Shown in pieces: positions 17,851 to 27,680 of a DNA stretch of 64,000 nucleotides. The position numbers were made by a program, and so were the translations under genes. Under the pieces are notes generated by a model. The model was given only the letters and a program-made list of their open reading frames with translations. It was not told where the DNA came from and ran no database searches. This DNA is from Polaribacter septentrionalilitoris (GTDB taxonomy: Bacteria; Bacteroidota; Bacteroidia; Flavobacteriales; Flavobacteriaceae). The stretch covers positions 107,723 through 171,722 of the forward strand of contig NZ_VRMJ01000028.1 in NCBI RefSeq assembly GCF_009832745.1, read 5' to 3'. Positions within the stretch are counted from its first letter, which is position 1, and each line of letters starts with the position of its first letter.

Positions 17851-17901
17851 TATAACCCTTAAAATAATATCAGCATATTTATTATGAATTACTAAACCTG
17901 A

Positions 17902-20106
17902 TTATTTTTTCTTTAGTAACAATTCAACTTTTGTGCCTTCTCCATTTTCAAACAAATCAAAAACACTAACCGAAATTCTTTCTTTGTACATGTCATTTAA
18001 AATAGCAATCCTATTTTTTATGGTACTCATTCCCTTTGATTTCTGTTTTAATTGATTCTTTGTTTTGAGTTCTTCTGATTTTTTTCGTCCAATTCCATCG
18101 TCAATAATTGAAATAACCACTGATTCTTTATCTTTTTTATGAATCAAAATTTCTAATTTTCCTTTCTCTTTTTTATATCTCAAACCATGCCAAATTGCAT
18201 TTTCTATGTAAGGTTGCAACAACATTGGCGGAATAGAAAAGTCTTCTAAATTAATAGTTTCATCAATATCTATTTGATACTCAAACTTCTCTTTAAAACG
18301 ATTATGTTCTAATTTTACATACAATTCTAATAGTTCAATTTCTTTGTGTAAAGGAATAAAATCTTCATCTGAATTCTCTAATACAGAACGCATTAAAATT
18401 GAAAACTCAGACAAATATCTATTAGCATTACGTTCATCATTTACAGCAATAAAACTGTTTACAGAATTTAACGCATTGAATATAAAATGCGGATTCATCT
18501 GAGATCGCATCGATTTTAAGGCCAATAAATTGTTGGTCAATTTTTGTTGTTTTATGTTTCGAAACATAAAATAAGCCAACAAACACATCAGCAAAAAACC
18601 ACCAAATAAAGAGTAAATAATAATGCGTTGTCTTTGATTACTTTCTTCAGATAATTTTTGATCTATGTAGGCCAAATTCATTCTACTTTCTGCCAATTCT
18701 TTATCTTTTTCTAAACTTGCAATTCTGTTTTGATTGTCTGAAATTTTTTTTGAAAAACGTTTTACTTGCTGAATTTCTTGTTCTTTTTGAATATAAGATT
18801 CGTCTACCAATTTCACATAATCCTCATAACTTTTTAAGGCTTTATCATACTCTCCAACAGTGGCATAAACCTCTGATAATTTTCGAGTTGCATCTTTTTC
18901 TACTATAATATCTTTCTTTTTATCAGCGTCTTGAATACTTTGTTGTAAAAACGGAATTGCTTCTTTGTAATCTTCTTTTAAAATATAGGCATTACCAATT
19001 TTATAGTTGATTTTTTGTGATGTAATTGAATCATTAACCCTAGACTTTTTAGAAGATAATTTATTTTGTTTTGTTTTTAATAAACTTTCTTTTCTTAGTT
19101 TGATTTCGTCATCAAACCGTCTATTAGAATTATAAAAATCAGCTACTTTTTCTTCTTCTTTTAGAGCACGATTTACATTTTCTTTCGCAGCCAGATTTAA
19201 TGAATTTTGAAACCTCGAATTTGCTTGTTGTATATTTCCTTCTGCAGCAAATACATCTGCCAATTTCGAATTTAAATCAGTTATTTTTGGAGTGACTGAG
19301 TTTTTCTTTGCCAAATCTAATGCTTCATTAAAATAGGTTTTGGCACTATTATATTTTTTTAACACAAAATGAACATCACCTAAACCTTCTAAAACTGTAA
19401 TTTTCTCATAATTACTTAAGTTTTCTTTTAGTAATTCAGAAAAAGTAGTTTCGCTTGCTGAATAATCTCTTAATAAAAATTGTGCTTTTGCTAAGGCAAT
19501 TTTCGTTGATAAAGAAGTTTTAATTTGCAGCGATAATTTATAATTATTTACCGCTAAATCATATTGTTTCCAATACAAATACACATCAGCTAAAACCTTA
19601 TATGAAGCTGAATTTCGCTGACGAGAGTTTTTCTTTTCTAAAGATTTTTCTACAAAAGACAAACTCTTATCAATATCAATTTTCTTATAAAACTTAGCAG
19701 AATCTAAATACTTATGATAAAAATCTGATTCTTTTGAAAGTTTTTTTCTACTTGATTGATTGCTTTTGTATGGTTTAGTTTTAGGATAAAAATCTTCAAC
19801 CAAAACACGAATTTCTTCATCAGATTTAATTGTGTAATACACTGTATCAAAATCTGGATGTGTTACTCTAATCTCATCGCCAACTTTGGCTTTAATAATA
19901 TAATTACTAGATATTGGCGAGTAATTGTAGTAGCTACCTCCCGCAAAAATATCAGCATTTTTTATTGGGTTCCCTGTGCTTTTATCTTCAACTACTACTT
20001 TTACCTCAAAAGTTTTTGTAGGTACAGCTATAGAATTCTCTTGGGCTGAAATTCCAAGAATAAAGAAAAAAAGGAAATATGTTAGGCTGTTTTTTAAAGT
20101 CATCAT
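17902..20106 (-). CDS. TPR-containing LytS-type sensor histidine kinase
   Basis: This is a membrane sensor kinase of about 734 aa. The start at 20106 is preferred to 20130 because it leads straight into a signal peptide (MTLKNSLTYFLFFFILGISAQ). The periplasmic part has a short carboxypeptidase-regulatory-like beta domain (about 30-110) and then many TPRs (about 130-470) and a coiled coil. A single transmembrane helix follows (IIIYSLFGGFLLMCLLAYFMF). The catalytic part is of the His_kinase/LytS type (QMNPHFIFNALNSVNSFI with the phosphoacceptor His) plus a HATPase domain (PPMLLQPYIENAIWHGLRYK, SIIDDGIGRKKSEE). It acts with the LytTR regulator encoded downstream. Confidence 0.92.
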   Translation of the reverse strand: MMTLKNSLTYFLFFFILGISAQENSIAVPTKTFEVKVVVEDKSTGNPIKNADIFAGGSYYNYSPISSNYIIKAKVGDEIRVTHPDFDTVYYTIKSDEEIRVLVEDFYPKTKPYKSNQSSRKKLSKESDFYHKYLDSAKFYKKIDIDKSLSFVEKSLEKKNSRQRNSASYKVLADVYLYWKQYDLAVNNYKLSLQIKTSLSTKIALAKAQFLLRDYSASETTFSELLKENLSNYEKITVLEGLGDVHFVLKKYNSAKTYFNEALDLAKKNSVTPKITDLNSKLADVFAAEGNIQQANSRFQNSLNLAAKENVNRALKEEEKVADFYNSNRRFDDEIKLRKESLLKTKQNKLSSKKSRVNDSITSQKINYKIGNAYILKEDYKEAIPFLQQSIQDADKKKDIIVEKDATRKLSEVYATVGEYDKALKSYEDYVKLVDESYIQKEQEIQQVKRFSKKISDNQNRIASLEKDKELAESRMNLAYIDQKLSEESNQRQRIIIYSLFGGFLLMCLLAYFMFRNIKQQKLTNNLLALKSMRSQMNPHFIFNALNSVNSFIAVNDERNANRYLSEFSILMRSVLENSDEDFIPLHKEIELLELYVKLEHNRFKEKFEYQIDIDETINLEDFSIPPMLLQPYIENAIWHGLRYKKEKGKLEILIHKKDKESVVISIIDDGIGRKKSEELKTKNQLKQKSKGMSTIKNRIAILNDMYKERISVSVFDLFENGEGTKVELLLKKK

Positions 20107-20214
20107 TAAAATAATACTGTAAACATACACACAAAAAAGTTTCCAAAAAAACAGAGTTTCTCATAATCAGCCTGATATCTTAAAAAAAGTATGCGATAAC
20201 TAATTCATGTTCTT

Positions 20215-20247
20215 GTTCACTCATCCAAAAGTAACGTTCACTCATTC
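20215..20247. promoter_or_regulatory. Direct repeats 21 bp apart, candidate LytTR operator
   Basis: GTTCACTCATCC (20215-20226) and GTTCACTCATTC (20236-20247) are 21 bp apart, two helical turns, which is the spacing of LytTR binding sites. The second, with its flank, reads AACGTTCAC and fits the LytTR consensus except at the last base; the first fits less well. It lies between the LytS/LytTR operon (-) and the vWA gene (+), so it could control either. The rest of 20107-20340 is AT-rich. Confidence 0.45.
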
Positions 20248-20340
20248 TAAGTTTATTTTGTAAAAAGTTGGCATTAATATTGAATCAACTTTAACAACCA
20301 AACTATTTATCATCTGTAACACCTAAAAAACAATCTTATT

Positions 20341-21471
20341 ATGAAAACATTGGTATTAAAAGTTATCGCAATTCTCTTTATAAGTAGTACTGTTTATGGC
20401 ACTACTTTAGAAAAGAACACAAAAAAATCTTCCAAAAAACAAACTATTAAAGTGGCTTTGTTATTAGACACAAGCAATAGTATGGACGGATTAATCAATC
20501 AAGCAAAAGCACAACTTTGGGAGATTATAAACGAACTTTCTTATGCAAAATACGGTATTCAAAAACCAAATTTAGAAATTGCACTATATGAATATGGTAA
20601 TTCAAGTTTACCTAGTCAAGAGGGTTTTATAAGACAAGTTTTACAATTTAGTAACGATTTGGATGAAATCTCAGAAAAACTATTTTCATTAAAAACCAGT
20701 GGTGGAAGTGAATTTTGCGGACAAGTAATTCAAACTTCATTAAAAGAATTGTCTTGGGGAAAAAACAAAAATGATTTGCGTCTTATTTTTATTGCTGGAA
20801 ATGAACCTTTTACACAGGGAAAAATCAATTATAAAGAAGCCATCAGTGAAGCCAAAGAAAAAGATATTTTGATTAACACTATTTTCTGTGGAAACTACAA
20901 CAACGGAATTTCAGGTAAATGGAAAGATGGTGCAGATTTAGGTGGTGGAGATTATATGACCATTAATCACAATAAAAAAATAGTACATATTGTAACTCCT
21001 TATGATGATGAGATTATCATCTTAAATAGAAGATTGAACAAAACTTACATCTATTATGGAAACAAAGGGTTTTCTAAATATTCAAATCAGAAAATACAAG
21101 ATGCAAATGCATTTTCAATAAATGAAGGAATTGAAGTAAAGCGTGCTATTTCTAAAAGTTCTAGATTGTATGAAAATTCTTCTTGGGATTTGGTTGATGC
21201 TGATAAAAAGCAAAAAGTAGATTACAAAAAAATTGAAAAGAAAAAATTACCAAAAGAACTCCAAAATAAAACGGAGGCTGAAATTAAAGCATACGTAAAA
21301 GTGAAAGCAAAAGAACGTGCTGAAATTCAGAAAAAAATTAAAGAATTAGATAAAAAAAGAAGAAGTTATATTGCCAAAAAGCAAAAAGAAGGGAATAAAA
21401 AAGACCAGCTAGATAATGTGATGGTGAAAGCCATTAAACGTCAAGCAAAGTTAAAAAACTACACTTGGTAG
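20341..21471 (+). CDS. Exported von Willebrand factor A domain protein
   Basis: This 376-aa protein has a signal peptide (MKTLVLKVIAILFISSTVYG) and a vWA domain (about 35-220). The MIDAS motif DTSNSM follows the first strand, and TSGGSEFCG and FIAGNEPFTQG come further on, so it should bind a divalent metal and possibly a protein partner. The C-terminal third is helical and highly charged (EAEIKAYVKVKAKERAEIQKK), probably coiled coil. It is divergent from the LytS/LytTR operon, with a candidate LytTR operator between, which suggests but does not prove control by that system. Confidence 0.88.
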   Translation: MKTLVLKVIAILFISSTVYGTTLEKNTKKSSKKQTIKVALLLDTSNSMDGLINQAKAQLWEIINELSYAKYGIQKPNLEIALYEYGNSSLPSQEGFIRQVLQFSNDLDEISEKLFSLKTSGGSEFCGQVIQTSLKELSWGKNKNDLRLIFIAGNEPFTQGKINYKEAISEAKEKDILINTIFCGNYNNGISGKWKDGADLGGGDYMTINHNKKIVHIVTPYDDEIIILNRRLNKTYIYYGNKGFSKYSNQKIQDANAFSINEGIEVKRAISKSSRLYENSSWDLVDADKKQKVDYKKIEKKKLPKELQNKTEAEIKAYVKVKAKERAEIQKKIKELDKKRRSYIAKKQKEGNKKDQLDNVMVKAIKRQAKLKNYTW

Positions 21472-21482
21472 ATTGATTAATA

Positions 21483-21517
21483 AAAGCCTACAGACATTAG
21501 TTTTGTGGGCTTTTTTT
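21483..21517 (+). terminator. Intrinsic terminator after the vWA gene
   Basis: AGCCTACA (21485-21492) pairs with TGTGGGCT (21504-21511) with one G-U pair, followed by T7. Confidence 0.8.
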
Positions 21518-21527
21518 ATAAAAATTT

Positions 21528-21950
21528 TTAAACTCCAAAAGCAGTTAACACTAATTTTCTTCCTCCTCCATAATTTCTGTGTTCACACAGATAAATACCT
21601 TGCCAAGTACCTATATTTAATCTTCCATTGGTAATAGGAATCTCAACTGAACTCCCTAATAAAGATGCTTTTAAATGCGCTGGCATGTCATCAGAACCTT
21701 CATATGTATGAATATAATATGGCGCATTTTCGGGAATCATTGTATTAAAATGACTTTCAAAATCTACACGCACACTTGGGTCTGCGTCTTCATTAATGGT
21801 TAAACTTGCTGATGTATGTTTGATAAATACCTTTAAAAATCCTTTTTCTATTTTTTTGATTTCAGGAATTGCTTGAATCACAATTTCTGTGATAGAATGA
21901 AATCCTCTTTGGTAAGGTTGTAATTGTATTTCTTTTTGTTCAAAAACCAT
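21528..21950 (-). CDS. YjbQ/UPF0047 family protein
   Basis: This 140-aa cytoplasmic protein belongs to the secondary thiamine-phosphate synthase (YjbQ) family. Signature segments are FIKHTSASLTINEDADPSV, FESHFNTMIPENAPYYIHT and GTWQGIYLCEHRNYGG. YjbQ proteins show weak thiamine phosphate synthase activity in vitro, and their true role is unsettled. The gene heads away from the vWA gene and lies 36 bases downstream of the nitrilase gene in the same direction. Confidence 0.92.
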   Translation of the reverse strand: MVFEQKEIQLQPYQRGFHSITEIVIQAIPEIKKIEKGFLKVFIKHTSASLTINEDADPSVRVDFESHFNTMIPENAPYYIHTYEGSDDMPAHLKASLLGSSVEIPITNGRLNIGTWQGIYLCEHRNYGGGRKLVLTAFGV

Positions 21951-21986
21951 AGTACTGATTAATTGTTTATCATTTGTAGTTAAAAT

Positions 21987-22940
21987 CTATTCATCAAATG
22001 AAACTGTACTTTGTCGTTCTCTATTTATATGCAATTTGGTTACATCTGGTCTTGAATAATGTCCAACTACATCAAAATTTTGACGTTCTTCTAAAACACG
22101 ATTAAAATCTATGGTTTCAATAAGTAATCCTTCTTTATTAATAACAGGCTCAATAATCCACTCTCCATCAGGACCAGCAATACATGAGCCTCCATTTGCT
22201 AAAACATCTGGAGCCTTATTTATAATTTTATCATAATGAGGGATGTCTTTTGGGAAATCCGATTTATTCATTAATGCAGAAACTGAAATCACATAAGAAC
22301 GAGATTCTCTTGCGATAAAGCGTGTAATATCTTTGGTATTATGATCAGAACCTGGCCAAACTGCAATATGTAAATTTTCTCCTAAACCATATAAAGCCGT
22401 TCTTGGTAAAGGCATCCAATTTTCCCAACAATTTAAACCTCCAACAATAAATTCTTTTAGTGGATGAACTTGCAAGCCATTTCCATCTCCAGGAGCCCAA
22501 GTTAAACGTTCATCATAAGTAGGTTGCAATTTTCGATGTACAGATTTTATTTCTCCATCTTGATTGATGTACACCAAACTCGCATAAATACTATGTCCGC
22601 CTCTATTTTGAGCACGTTCCATAATTCCTAAATAAATAGCAATATTGTATTCTTTTGCCAATTTACAAATAGAGTCTAATTCACCTTTTTCAATCGTAAT
22701 AGCATTTCGAACATAATGTGCATGAATTTCTTTATTGGTTTTTGTATTCCATTTTGCGCCATCAGTTAACGCTAACCAAAAAGGATAACCTGGTAATAAT
22801 GCTTCACCAAAAACAATCAATTCACAATTTTCTTTTGTAGCATCTAAAATTGATTTCTCTATTTTTTTGATGGTTTTTTCTTTGTTTAACCAAACTGGAG
22901 ATATTTGTGCTAGTGCTACTTTTAATAAATTGTTATTCAT
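21987..22940 (-). CDS. Nitrilase-type carbon-nitrogen hydrolase
   Basis: This 317-aa enzyme has the complete nitrilase catalytic set: E46 (VFGEALLPGYPFW), K137 (VHRKLQPTYDE) and the nucleophile C171 (GGLNCWENWMPL). The CWENWMPL context is that of true nitrilases (branch 1), which hydrolyse organic nitriles to carboxylic acids and ammonia, rather than amidases. The natural substrate is not evident. It lies between the DUF2797 and YjbQ genes on the same strand with short gaps (51 and 36 bases) and may be co-transcribed. Confidence 0.92.
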   Translation of the reverse strand: MNNNLLKVALAQISPVWLNKEKTIKKIEKSILDATKENCELIVFGEALLPGYPFWLALTDGAKWNTKTNKEIHAHYVRNAITIEKGELDSICKLAKEYNIAIYLGIMERAQNRGGHSIYASLVYINQDGEIKSVHRKLQPTYDERLTWAPGDGNGLQVHPLKEFIVGGLNCWENWMPLPRTALYGLGENLHIAVWPGSDHNTKDITRFIARESRSYVISVSALMNKSDFPKDIPHYDKIINKAPDVLANGGSCIAGPDGEWIIEPVINKEGLLIETIDFNRVLEERQNFDVVGHYSRPDVTKLHINRERQSTVSFDE

Positions 22941-22991
22941 TTCTAAGGATTTTAAATTATGAAATCGTTATTGTATAATTCAATTAACAGG

Positions 22992-23783
22992 TTAGACTTC
23001 AATAGCAACAACCAAACCTTCATTTGCTCTTACATTAAAGACTGTTTCATCTTCAAAAATAAAATACTGTCCTTTGATGCCTACTAATTTACCTGTATAG
23101 GTTGGTGTTTTTCCTAAGTTTAAGCTTTTAGGTTTTTCAGGATATTTTGTTACAGGGAAATTTAAATTGGTTTCAGAATTGTTTTCAATAAAATATTTCT
23201 TGGCTTCATCAGGAATGTATTGTTTCAACTTCTCTCTCCATTCAACCAAATTTTCATCTTCAATATCATTCTTTAGCATTTTACGCCAATTGGTTTTATC
23301 GGCAACATGTTCTTTTAAAGCAACTTCTGTAATTCCTGCTAAATAACGGTTTGGAACCTCTACTATTTCTATTGCTTCATGAGCACCTTGATCTATCCAA
23401 CGTGTTGGAACCTGCTGTTTTCTAGTTACCCCAACTTTTACATTGCTTGAATTTGCTAAATATACAATGTGAGGTTGTAATTGTACTTTTTTTTCATAAG
23501 CTAAATCACGATCTTCTTCGTCTAAATGAGCTTTACTTAATTCGGGCCTCATGATCCAATCTGCAGCCTGAGGAATATCAAAAAAACATGATTTACAAAA
23601 CCCTTGTCTATAAATTGGTTTATCTAAATGACAATTTAAACATTCATATTTTACAAAAGAAATGGTAAACTCTTTGTTTAACAACTGATTCATATTCAAA
23701 AAATCAGATCCCATGTCTAAGTAATACTGAATTTCCTCAGCATTTTCGGTCATCATTTTTTTTAAAACTCCTTGGTAGTTCAT
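22992..23783 (-). CDS. DUF2797 domain-containing protein
   Basis: This 263-aa cytoplasmic protein matches the DUF2797 family by a zinc-ribbon-like CLNCHLDKP...GFCKSCFFD, the segment VYLANSSNVKVGVTRKQQVPTRWIDQGA (residues about 108-135) and VPNRYLAGITEVALKEHVADKT. The VGVTRK part resembles GIY-YIG nuclease-like cores. The function of the family is unknown. It diverges from the GH3 gene. Confidence 0.88.
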   Translation of the reverse strand: MNYQGVLKKMMTENAEEIQYYLDMGSDFLNMNQLLNKEFTISFVKYECLNCHLDKPIYRQGFCKSCFFDIPQAADWIMRPELSKAHLDEEDRDLAYEKKVQLQPHIVYLANSSNVKVGVTRKQQVPTRWIDQGAHEAIEIVEVPNRYLAGITEVALKEHVADKTNWRKMLKNDIEDENLVEWREKLKQYIPDEAKKYFIENNSETNLNFPVTKYPEKPKSLNLGKTPTYTGKLVGIKGQYFIFEDETVFNVRANEGLVVAIEV

Positions 23784-23863
23784 CTCACAAATTTTAGTAT
23801 TTTTAGCAGGTGATTTTAAAAATGAAATTCTAAAATCGAACCAAACAAACTTACGAATTTTCT

Positions 23864-25372
23864 ATGGCGTTTCAGATTATCAATTCTATTATTTCTTGGT
23901 TTTTAAAGAAACGTAAACATCAAATGGAACTGTTTATAAAATACCCTAATGATGTTCAGAAAGAATTACTTTTTAAACTCTTACATACAGCAAGAAACAC
24001 TGAGTTTGGTAAAGAGAATGGCTTTTCATCCATAAAAACCTACAAAGAATTTACTAAGAAAGTAAAAATTCATAAATACGAAACTTTTGAGCCTTTGATA
24101 GAAAGATGTAGAAAAGGAGAGCAAAATATCTTTTGGCCTACTCATATCAAATGGTTTGCAAAAAGTAGCGGAACCACAAATGCAAAGAGTAAATTTATTC
24201 CTGTTTCTGATGAAGCTTTGGAGTATTGCCATATGAAAGCGGGGAAAGATATGCTGTGTTTGTACATTAACAACAACCCGCAAACCCAATTATTTAAAGG
24301 TAAAGGTTTAAAATTAGGGGGTAGTTCTGAAGTATATAAAGACAACAATTCTTACTTTGGTGATCTGTCTGCAATTATCACTGAGAATTTACCTTTTTGG
24401 GCCGATTTTAGTTCTGCTCCAAGTCAAGAAGTGGCATTAATGAGCGAATGGGAAACTAAAATGGAAGCCATTATTGATGAAACTATCAACGAAGATATCA
24501 CCAGTTTAGTTGGTGTACCAAGTTGGATGCTGGTGTTATTGCATCGTATTTTAGAACGAACAGGGAAGAACAATATTTTAGAAGTTTGGCCAAATTTAGA
24601 AGTGTATTTTCATGGAGGTGTTAACTTCAATCCTTACAGAGAACAATACAAAAAAATCATTCCGAAAGCAGATTTTAAATATTACGAAACCTATAATGCT
24701 TCAGAAGGATTTTTTGCCATTCAAGATAGAAATGGTTCTAAAGAATTGTTATTGATGTTAGATTATGGAATTTTCTATGAGTTTATTCCAATGTCTGAAT
24801 ATAAGGGTGAAAACTCTAATGCAATTCCGATTTCTGAAGTCAAAAAAGACATTGACTATGCTTTAATTATCACCACAAATGGTGGTTTGTGGCGTTATAT
24901 GATTGGAGATACCATTAGGTTTACTTCGTTAAATCCTTATCGAATAAAAATTACTGGAAGAACTCGACATTATATTAATGTATTTGGAGAAGAATTAAAT
25001 ATTGAAAATGTTGAAGATGCCCTAAAGTTAACTTGCGAAAAAACAGAGGCTATCATTAAAGAATATACTGTAGGGCCAATTTTTATGGAAGGAAAAGATA
25101 ATGGTGGTCACGAATGGATTATAGAGTTTGTAAAAGCACCTGATAGTATTGCTTATTTTACTGAGATTTTAGACAATGCTTTAAAAGCCATCAATTCTGA
25201 TTACGAAGCCAAACGTTATAAAAACATGACGTTAGCATTACCAAAAATTCATATTGCTAAAGAAGGACTTTTCTACAATTGGCTAAAGAAAAAAAAGAAG
25301 TTAGGCGGACAACACAAAGTTCCAAGGTTATCAAACAAGAGAGATTTTTTAGAGGAACTTTTAGAATTATAA
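23864..25372 (+). CDS. GH3 auxin-responsive-promoter family acyl-adenylating protein
   Basis: This 502-aa protein belongs to the GH3 branch of acyl-adenylate-forming enzymes. The ATP-binding loop KSSGTTNAKSKFIPVS, the YNASEGFFAIQD segment and the WRYMIGDTIRFTS / KITGRTRHYINVFGEELN hinge region are visible. Plant GH3 enzymes conjugate amino acids to carboxylic hormones. Bacteroidota homologues have no established substrate. It diverges from the DUF2797 gene and converges with the prenyl synthase gene, 5 bases away. Confidence 0.92.
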   Translation: MAFQIINSIISWFLKKRKHQMELFIKYPNDVQKELLFKLLHTARNTEFGKENGFSSIKTYKEFTKKVKIHKYETFEPLIERCRKGEQNIFWPTHIKWFAKSSGTTNAKSKFIPVSDEALEYCHMKAGKDMLCLYINNNPQTQLFKGKGLKLGGSSEVYKDNNSYFGDLSAIITENLPFWADFSSAPSQEVALMSEWETKMEAIIDETINEDITSLVGVPSWMLVLLHRILERTGKNNILEVWPNLEVYFHGGVNFNPYREQYKKIIPKADFKYYETYNASEGFFAIQDRNGSKELLLMLDYGIFYEFIPMSEYKGENSNAIPISEVKKDIDYALIITTNGGLWRYMIGDTIRFTSLNPYRIKITGRTRHYINVFGEELNIENVEDALKLTCEKTEAIIKEYTVGPIFMEGKDNGGHEWIIEFVKAPDSIAYFTEILDNALKAINSDYEAKRYKNMTLALPKIHIAKEGLFYNWLKKKKKLGGQHKVPRLSNKRDFLEELLEL

Positions 25373-25377
25373 AAAAA

Positions 25378-26355
25378 CTAGATTTTACGTTCTACAACAT
25401 AATCTATCATAGTTAATAAAGAGTTTTTGTATTCTGACTCTGGATAGTTTTCTAAAAGGGCTAAAGCCTTGTTTTTGTAATCATTCATTTTAGAAATGGT
25501 GTATTCAATACCTCCATTTTCTTTAACAAAAGCAATTACTTCTTTCACTCTTTTTTTGTCTTTATTGTATTTTTTAATAGAGTTAATCAACCAAGCTTTC
25601 TCTTTTTTAGAACAAGTATTCAACGTATGAATTAACGGTAATGTCATTTTTTGTTCTTTGATATCTATTCCTGTAGGTTTTCCTATTTTTTCATCAGAAT
25701 AATCAAACAAATCATCTTTTATTTGAAAAGCGATACCAATATACTCACCAAACTTTCGCATTTGTTGAACAGTATCGTTATTTGCCCCAACCGAAGCTGC
25801 TCCAATTCCACAACAAGCAGCAATCAAGGTAGCCGTTTTCTGACGAATTATATCAAAATAAACCTCTTCTGTAATATCTAGTTTTCTTGCTTTTTCTATT
25901 TGAAGCAACTCCCCTTCACTCATTTCACGAACTGCTATTGATATCAATTTTAAGAGATCAAAATCCTCATTATCTATAGATAACAAAAGTCCCTTAGACA
26001 ACATAAAATCGCCTACTAAAACTGCAATTTTGTTTTTCCAAAGTGCATTGATGGAGAAAAAACCTCTTCTTCTATTAGAATCATCAACAACATCATCATG
26101 AACTAAAGTGGCAGTATGAATGAGTTCTACTACAGAAGCTCCTCTATAAGTTCTTTCATCAAAACCTCCACTTGACACCATTTTTGCTACCAAAAAAACA
26201 AACATTGGTCGCATTTGTTTTCCTTTTCTACGAACAATATAGTAGGTAATTCTATTTAACAGTGGAACTTTTGACAACATAGAATCCTTGAATTTCTTTT
26301 CAAAGAGTTCCATTTCATTTTTAATAGGAAGTTTTATAAGTTCTACTGGCTTCAT
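25378..26355 (-). CDS. Trans-polyprenyl diphosphate synthase
   Basis: This 325-aa enzyme condenses isopentenyl diphosphate onto an allylic diphosphate to make the long isoprenoid chain of menaquinone. The first Asp-rich motif is D87-D88-V-V-D91-D92 (LVHDDVVDDSNRRRG) and the second is FQIKDDLFDYS. The length and the motifs fit the octaprenyl/heptaprenyl synthase group, but chain length cannot be read reliably. A -7 box TATTTTTG lies at 26385-26392 on this strand. The precursor supply is the mevalonate pathway, part of which is encoded at 57992-60488. Confidence 0.93.
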   Translation of the reverse strand: MKPVELIKLPIKNEMELFEKKFKDSMLSKVPLLNRITYYIVRRKGKQMRPMFVFLVAKMVSSGGFDERTYRGASVVELIHTATLVHDDVVDDSNRRRGFFSINALWKNKIAVLVGDFMLSKGLLLSIDNEDFDLLKLISIAVREMSEGELLQIEKARKLDITEEVYFDIIRQKTATLIAACCGIGAASVGANNDTVQQMRKFGEYIGIAFQIKDDLFDYSDEKIGKPTGIDIKEQKMTLPLIHTLNTCSKKEKAWLINSIKKYNKDKKRVKEVIAFVKENGGIEYTISKMNDYKNKALALLENYPESEYKNSLLTMIDYVVERKI

Positions 26356-26447
26356 TAAAGCTGATTAGTTATCAGAATACTTTGCAAAAATACGTATTAT
26401 TACTAAGGTTTTAAGAGTTCTTGATTGTTTAGAAAACTAAATATATG

Positions 26448-27485
26448 TTAAGATTTGTTGGCTAATTGCCCACAAGCTGCATCTATATCTTTACCTCTAC
26501 TTCTTCTAACGTTTACTGTAATATCATGCATTTCTAAATTGGAAATATAGTTGTTAATTGCTGAATTACTTGCCTGTTGAAATTGACCATCATCAATAGG
26601 GTTATACTCAATTAAATTGACTTTACAAGGCACATATTTACAGAAATCAACTAGTGCTTTAATGTCTTCTTTTCTATCATTAATTCCATTCCAAACAACA
26701 TATTCATAGGTAATTGCTCGTTTTGTTTTTTCGTACCAATACTCTAAAGATTCTCGTAAATCTTTTAACGGAAAGTTGCTGTTAAATGGCATTATTGATG
26801 TTCTAACTTCATCAATAGCAGAATGTAAAGAAACTGCTAAATTAAATTTTACTTCTTCATCAGCCATTTTTCTAATCATTTTAGGTACACCAGAAGTAGA
26901 AACTGTAATTCTTTTAGAAGACATTCCCAAACCCTCTGGAGAAGTAATCATTTCTATGGATTTTAACACATTCTTATAGTTCATTAAAGGCTCTCCCATT
27001 CCCATAAAAACAATGTTTGTTAGTTTATGGTTATGATACAATCTACTTTGTTTGTCTATAACAACAACTTGATCATAAATTTCATCAGGGTTTAGATTAC
27101 GCATTCTTTTTAAACGTGCAGTTGCACAAAACTTGCAATCTAAACTACATCCCACTTGACTAGAAACACATGCTGTAGTTCTTTTATCTGTAGGAATTAA
27201 AACAGACTCAACCACCAAACCATCGTGTAATTTAATTCCGTTTTTTATAGTTCCGTCTGCACTTTTTTGCATCGAATCTACTTTTATGTGGTTGATGACA
27301 AAGTTTTCTTCTAACATTTCTCTAGTTTGTTTAGAAATGTTTGTCATGTCTTCAAAAGTGTGTAAAGACTTGTTCCAAAGCCACTCATAAACTTGATTTC
27401 CACGAAAAGCTTTATCGCCATTTTCTACAAAAAAATCGCGCAATTGCTCTTTGGTTAATGCTCTGATGTCTTTCTTTTTATTCAA
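26448..27485 (-). CDS. rlmN: Dual-specificity RNA methyltransferase RlmN (radical SAM)
   Basis: This 345-aa radical SAM enzyme methylates C2 of A2503 in 23S rRNA and A37 of some tRNAs. The cluster-binding cysteines are C113, C117 and C120 (GCSLDCKFCAT). The methyl-carrying C-terminal Cys is C338 (DAACGQLANKS), and the N-terminal FRGNQVYEWLW segment is typical. It has its own -7 box TATTTTTG at 27510-27517 on the minus strand, giving a leader of about 20 bases. Confidence 0.96.
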   Translation of the reverse strand: MNKKKDIRALTKEQLRDFFVENGDKAFRGNQVYEWLWNKSLHTFEDMTNISKQTREMLEENFVINHIKVDSMQKSADGTIKNGIKLHDGLVVESVLIPTDKRTTACVSSQVGCSLDCKFCATARLKRMRNLNPDEIYDQVVVIDKQSRLYHNHKLTNIVFMGMGEPLMNYKNVLKSIEMITSPEGLGMSSKRITVSTSGVPKMIRKMADEEVKFNLAVSLHSAIDEVRTSIMPFNSNFPLKDLRESLEYWYEKTKRAITYEYVVWNGINDRKEDIKALVDFCKYVPCKVNLIEYNPIDDGQFQQASNSAINNYISNLEMHDITVNVRRSRGKDIDAACGQLANKS

Positions 27486-27621
27486 GATGCTTTGTTAAAA
27501 TTAAAAATGCAAAAATACACATATATTTTAAGGTAATACTTTTGTTTTAGGGCAAGCTTTCATTAACTATTAAAACCTTTTAATTTGGTTGAAACACAAG
27601 TAAAAACAACAATAATATATC

Positions 27622-27653
27622 AAAAAAAACTGACACTTAAATTAAGTATCAGT
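27622..27653 (-). terminator. Intrinsic terminator after queA
   Basis: On the minus strand ACTGATACTTAA and TTAAGTGTCAGT (27653-27629) form a 12-bp stem with one mismatch, followed by a T run (27629-27622). It lies 28 bases after the queA stop. Confidence 0.75.
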
Positions 27654-27680
27654 TTTTATTATTGATCTGATATTTTAAAA

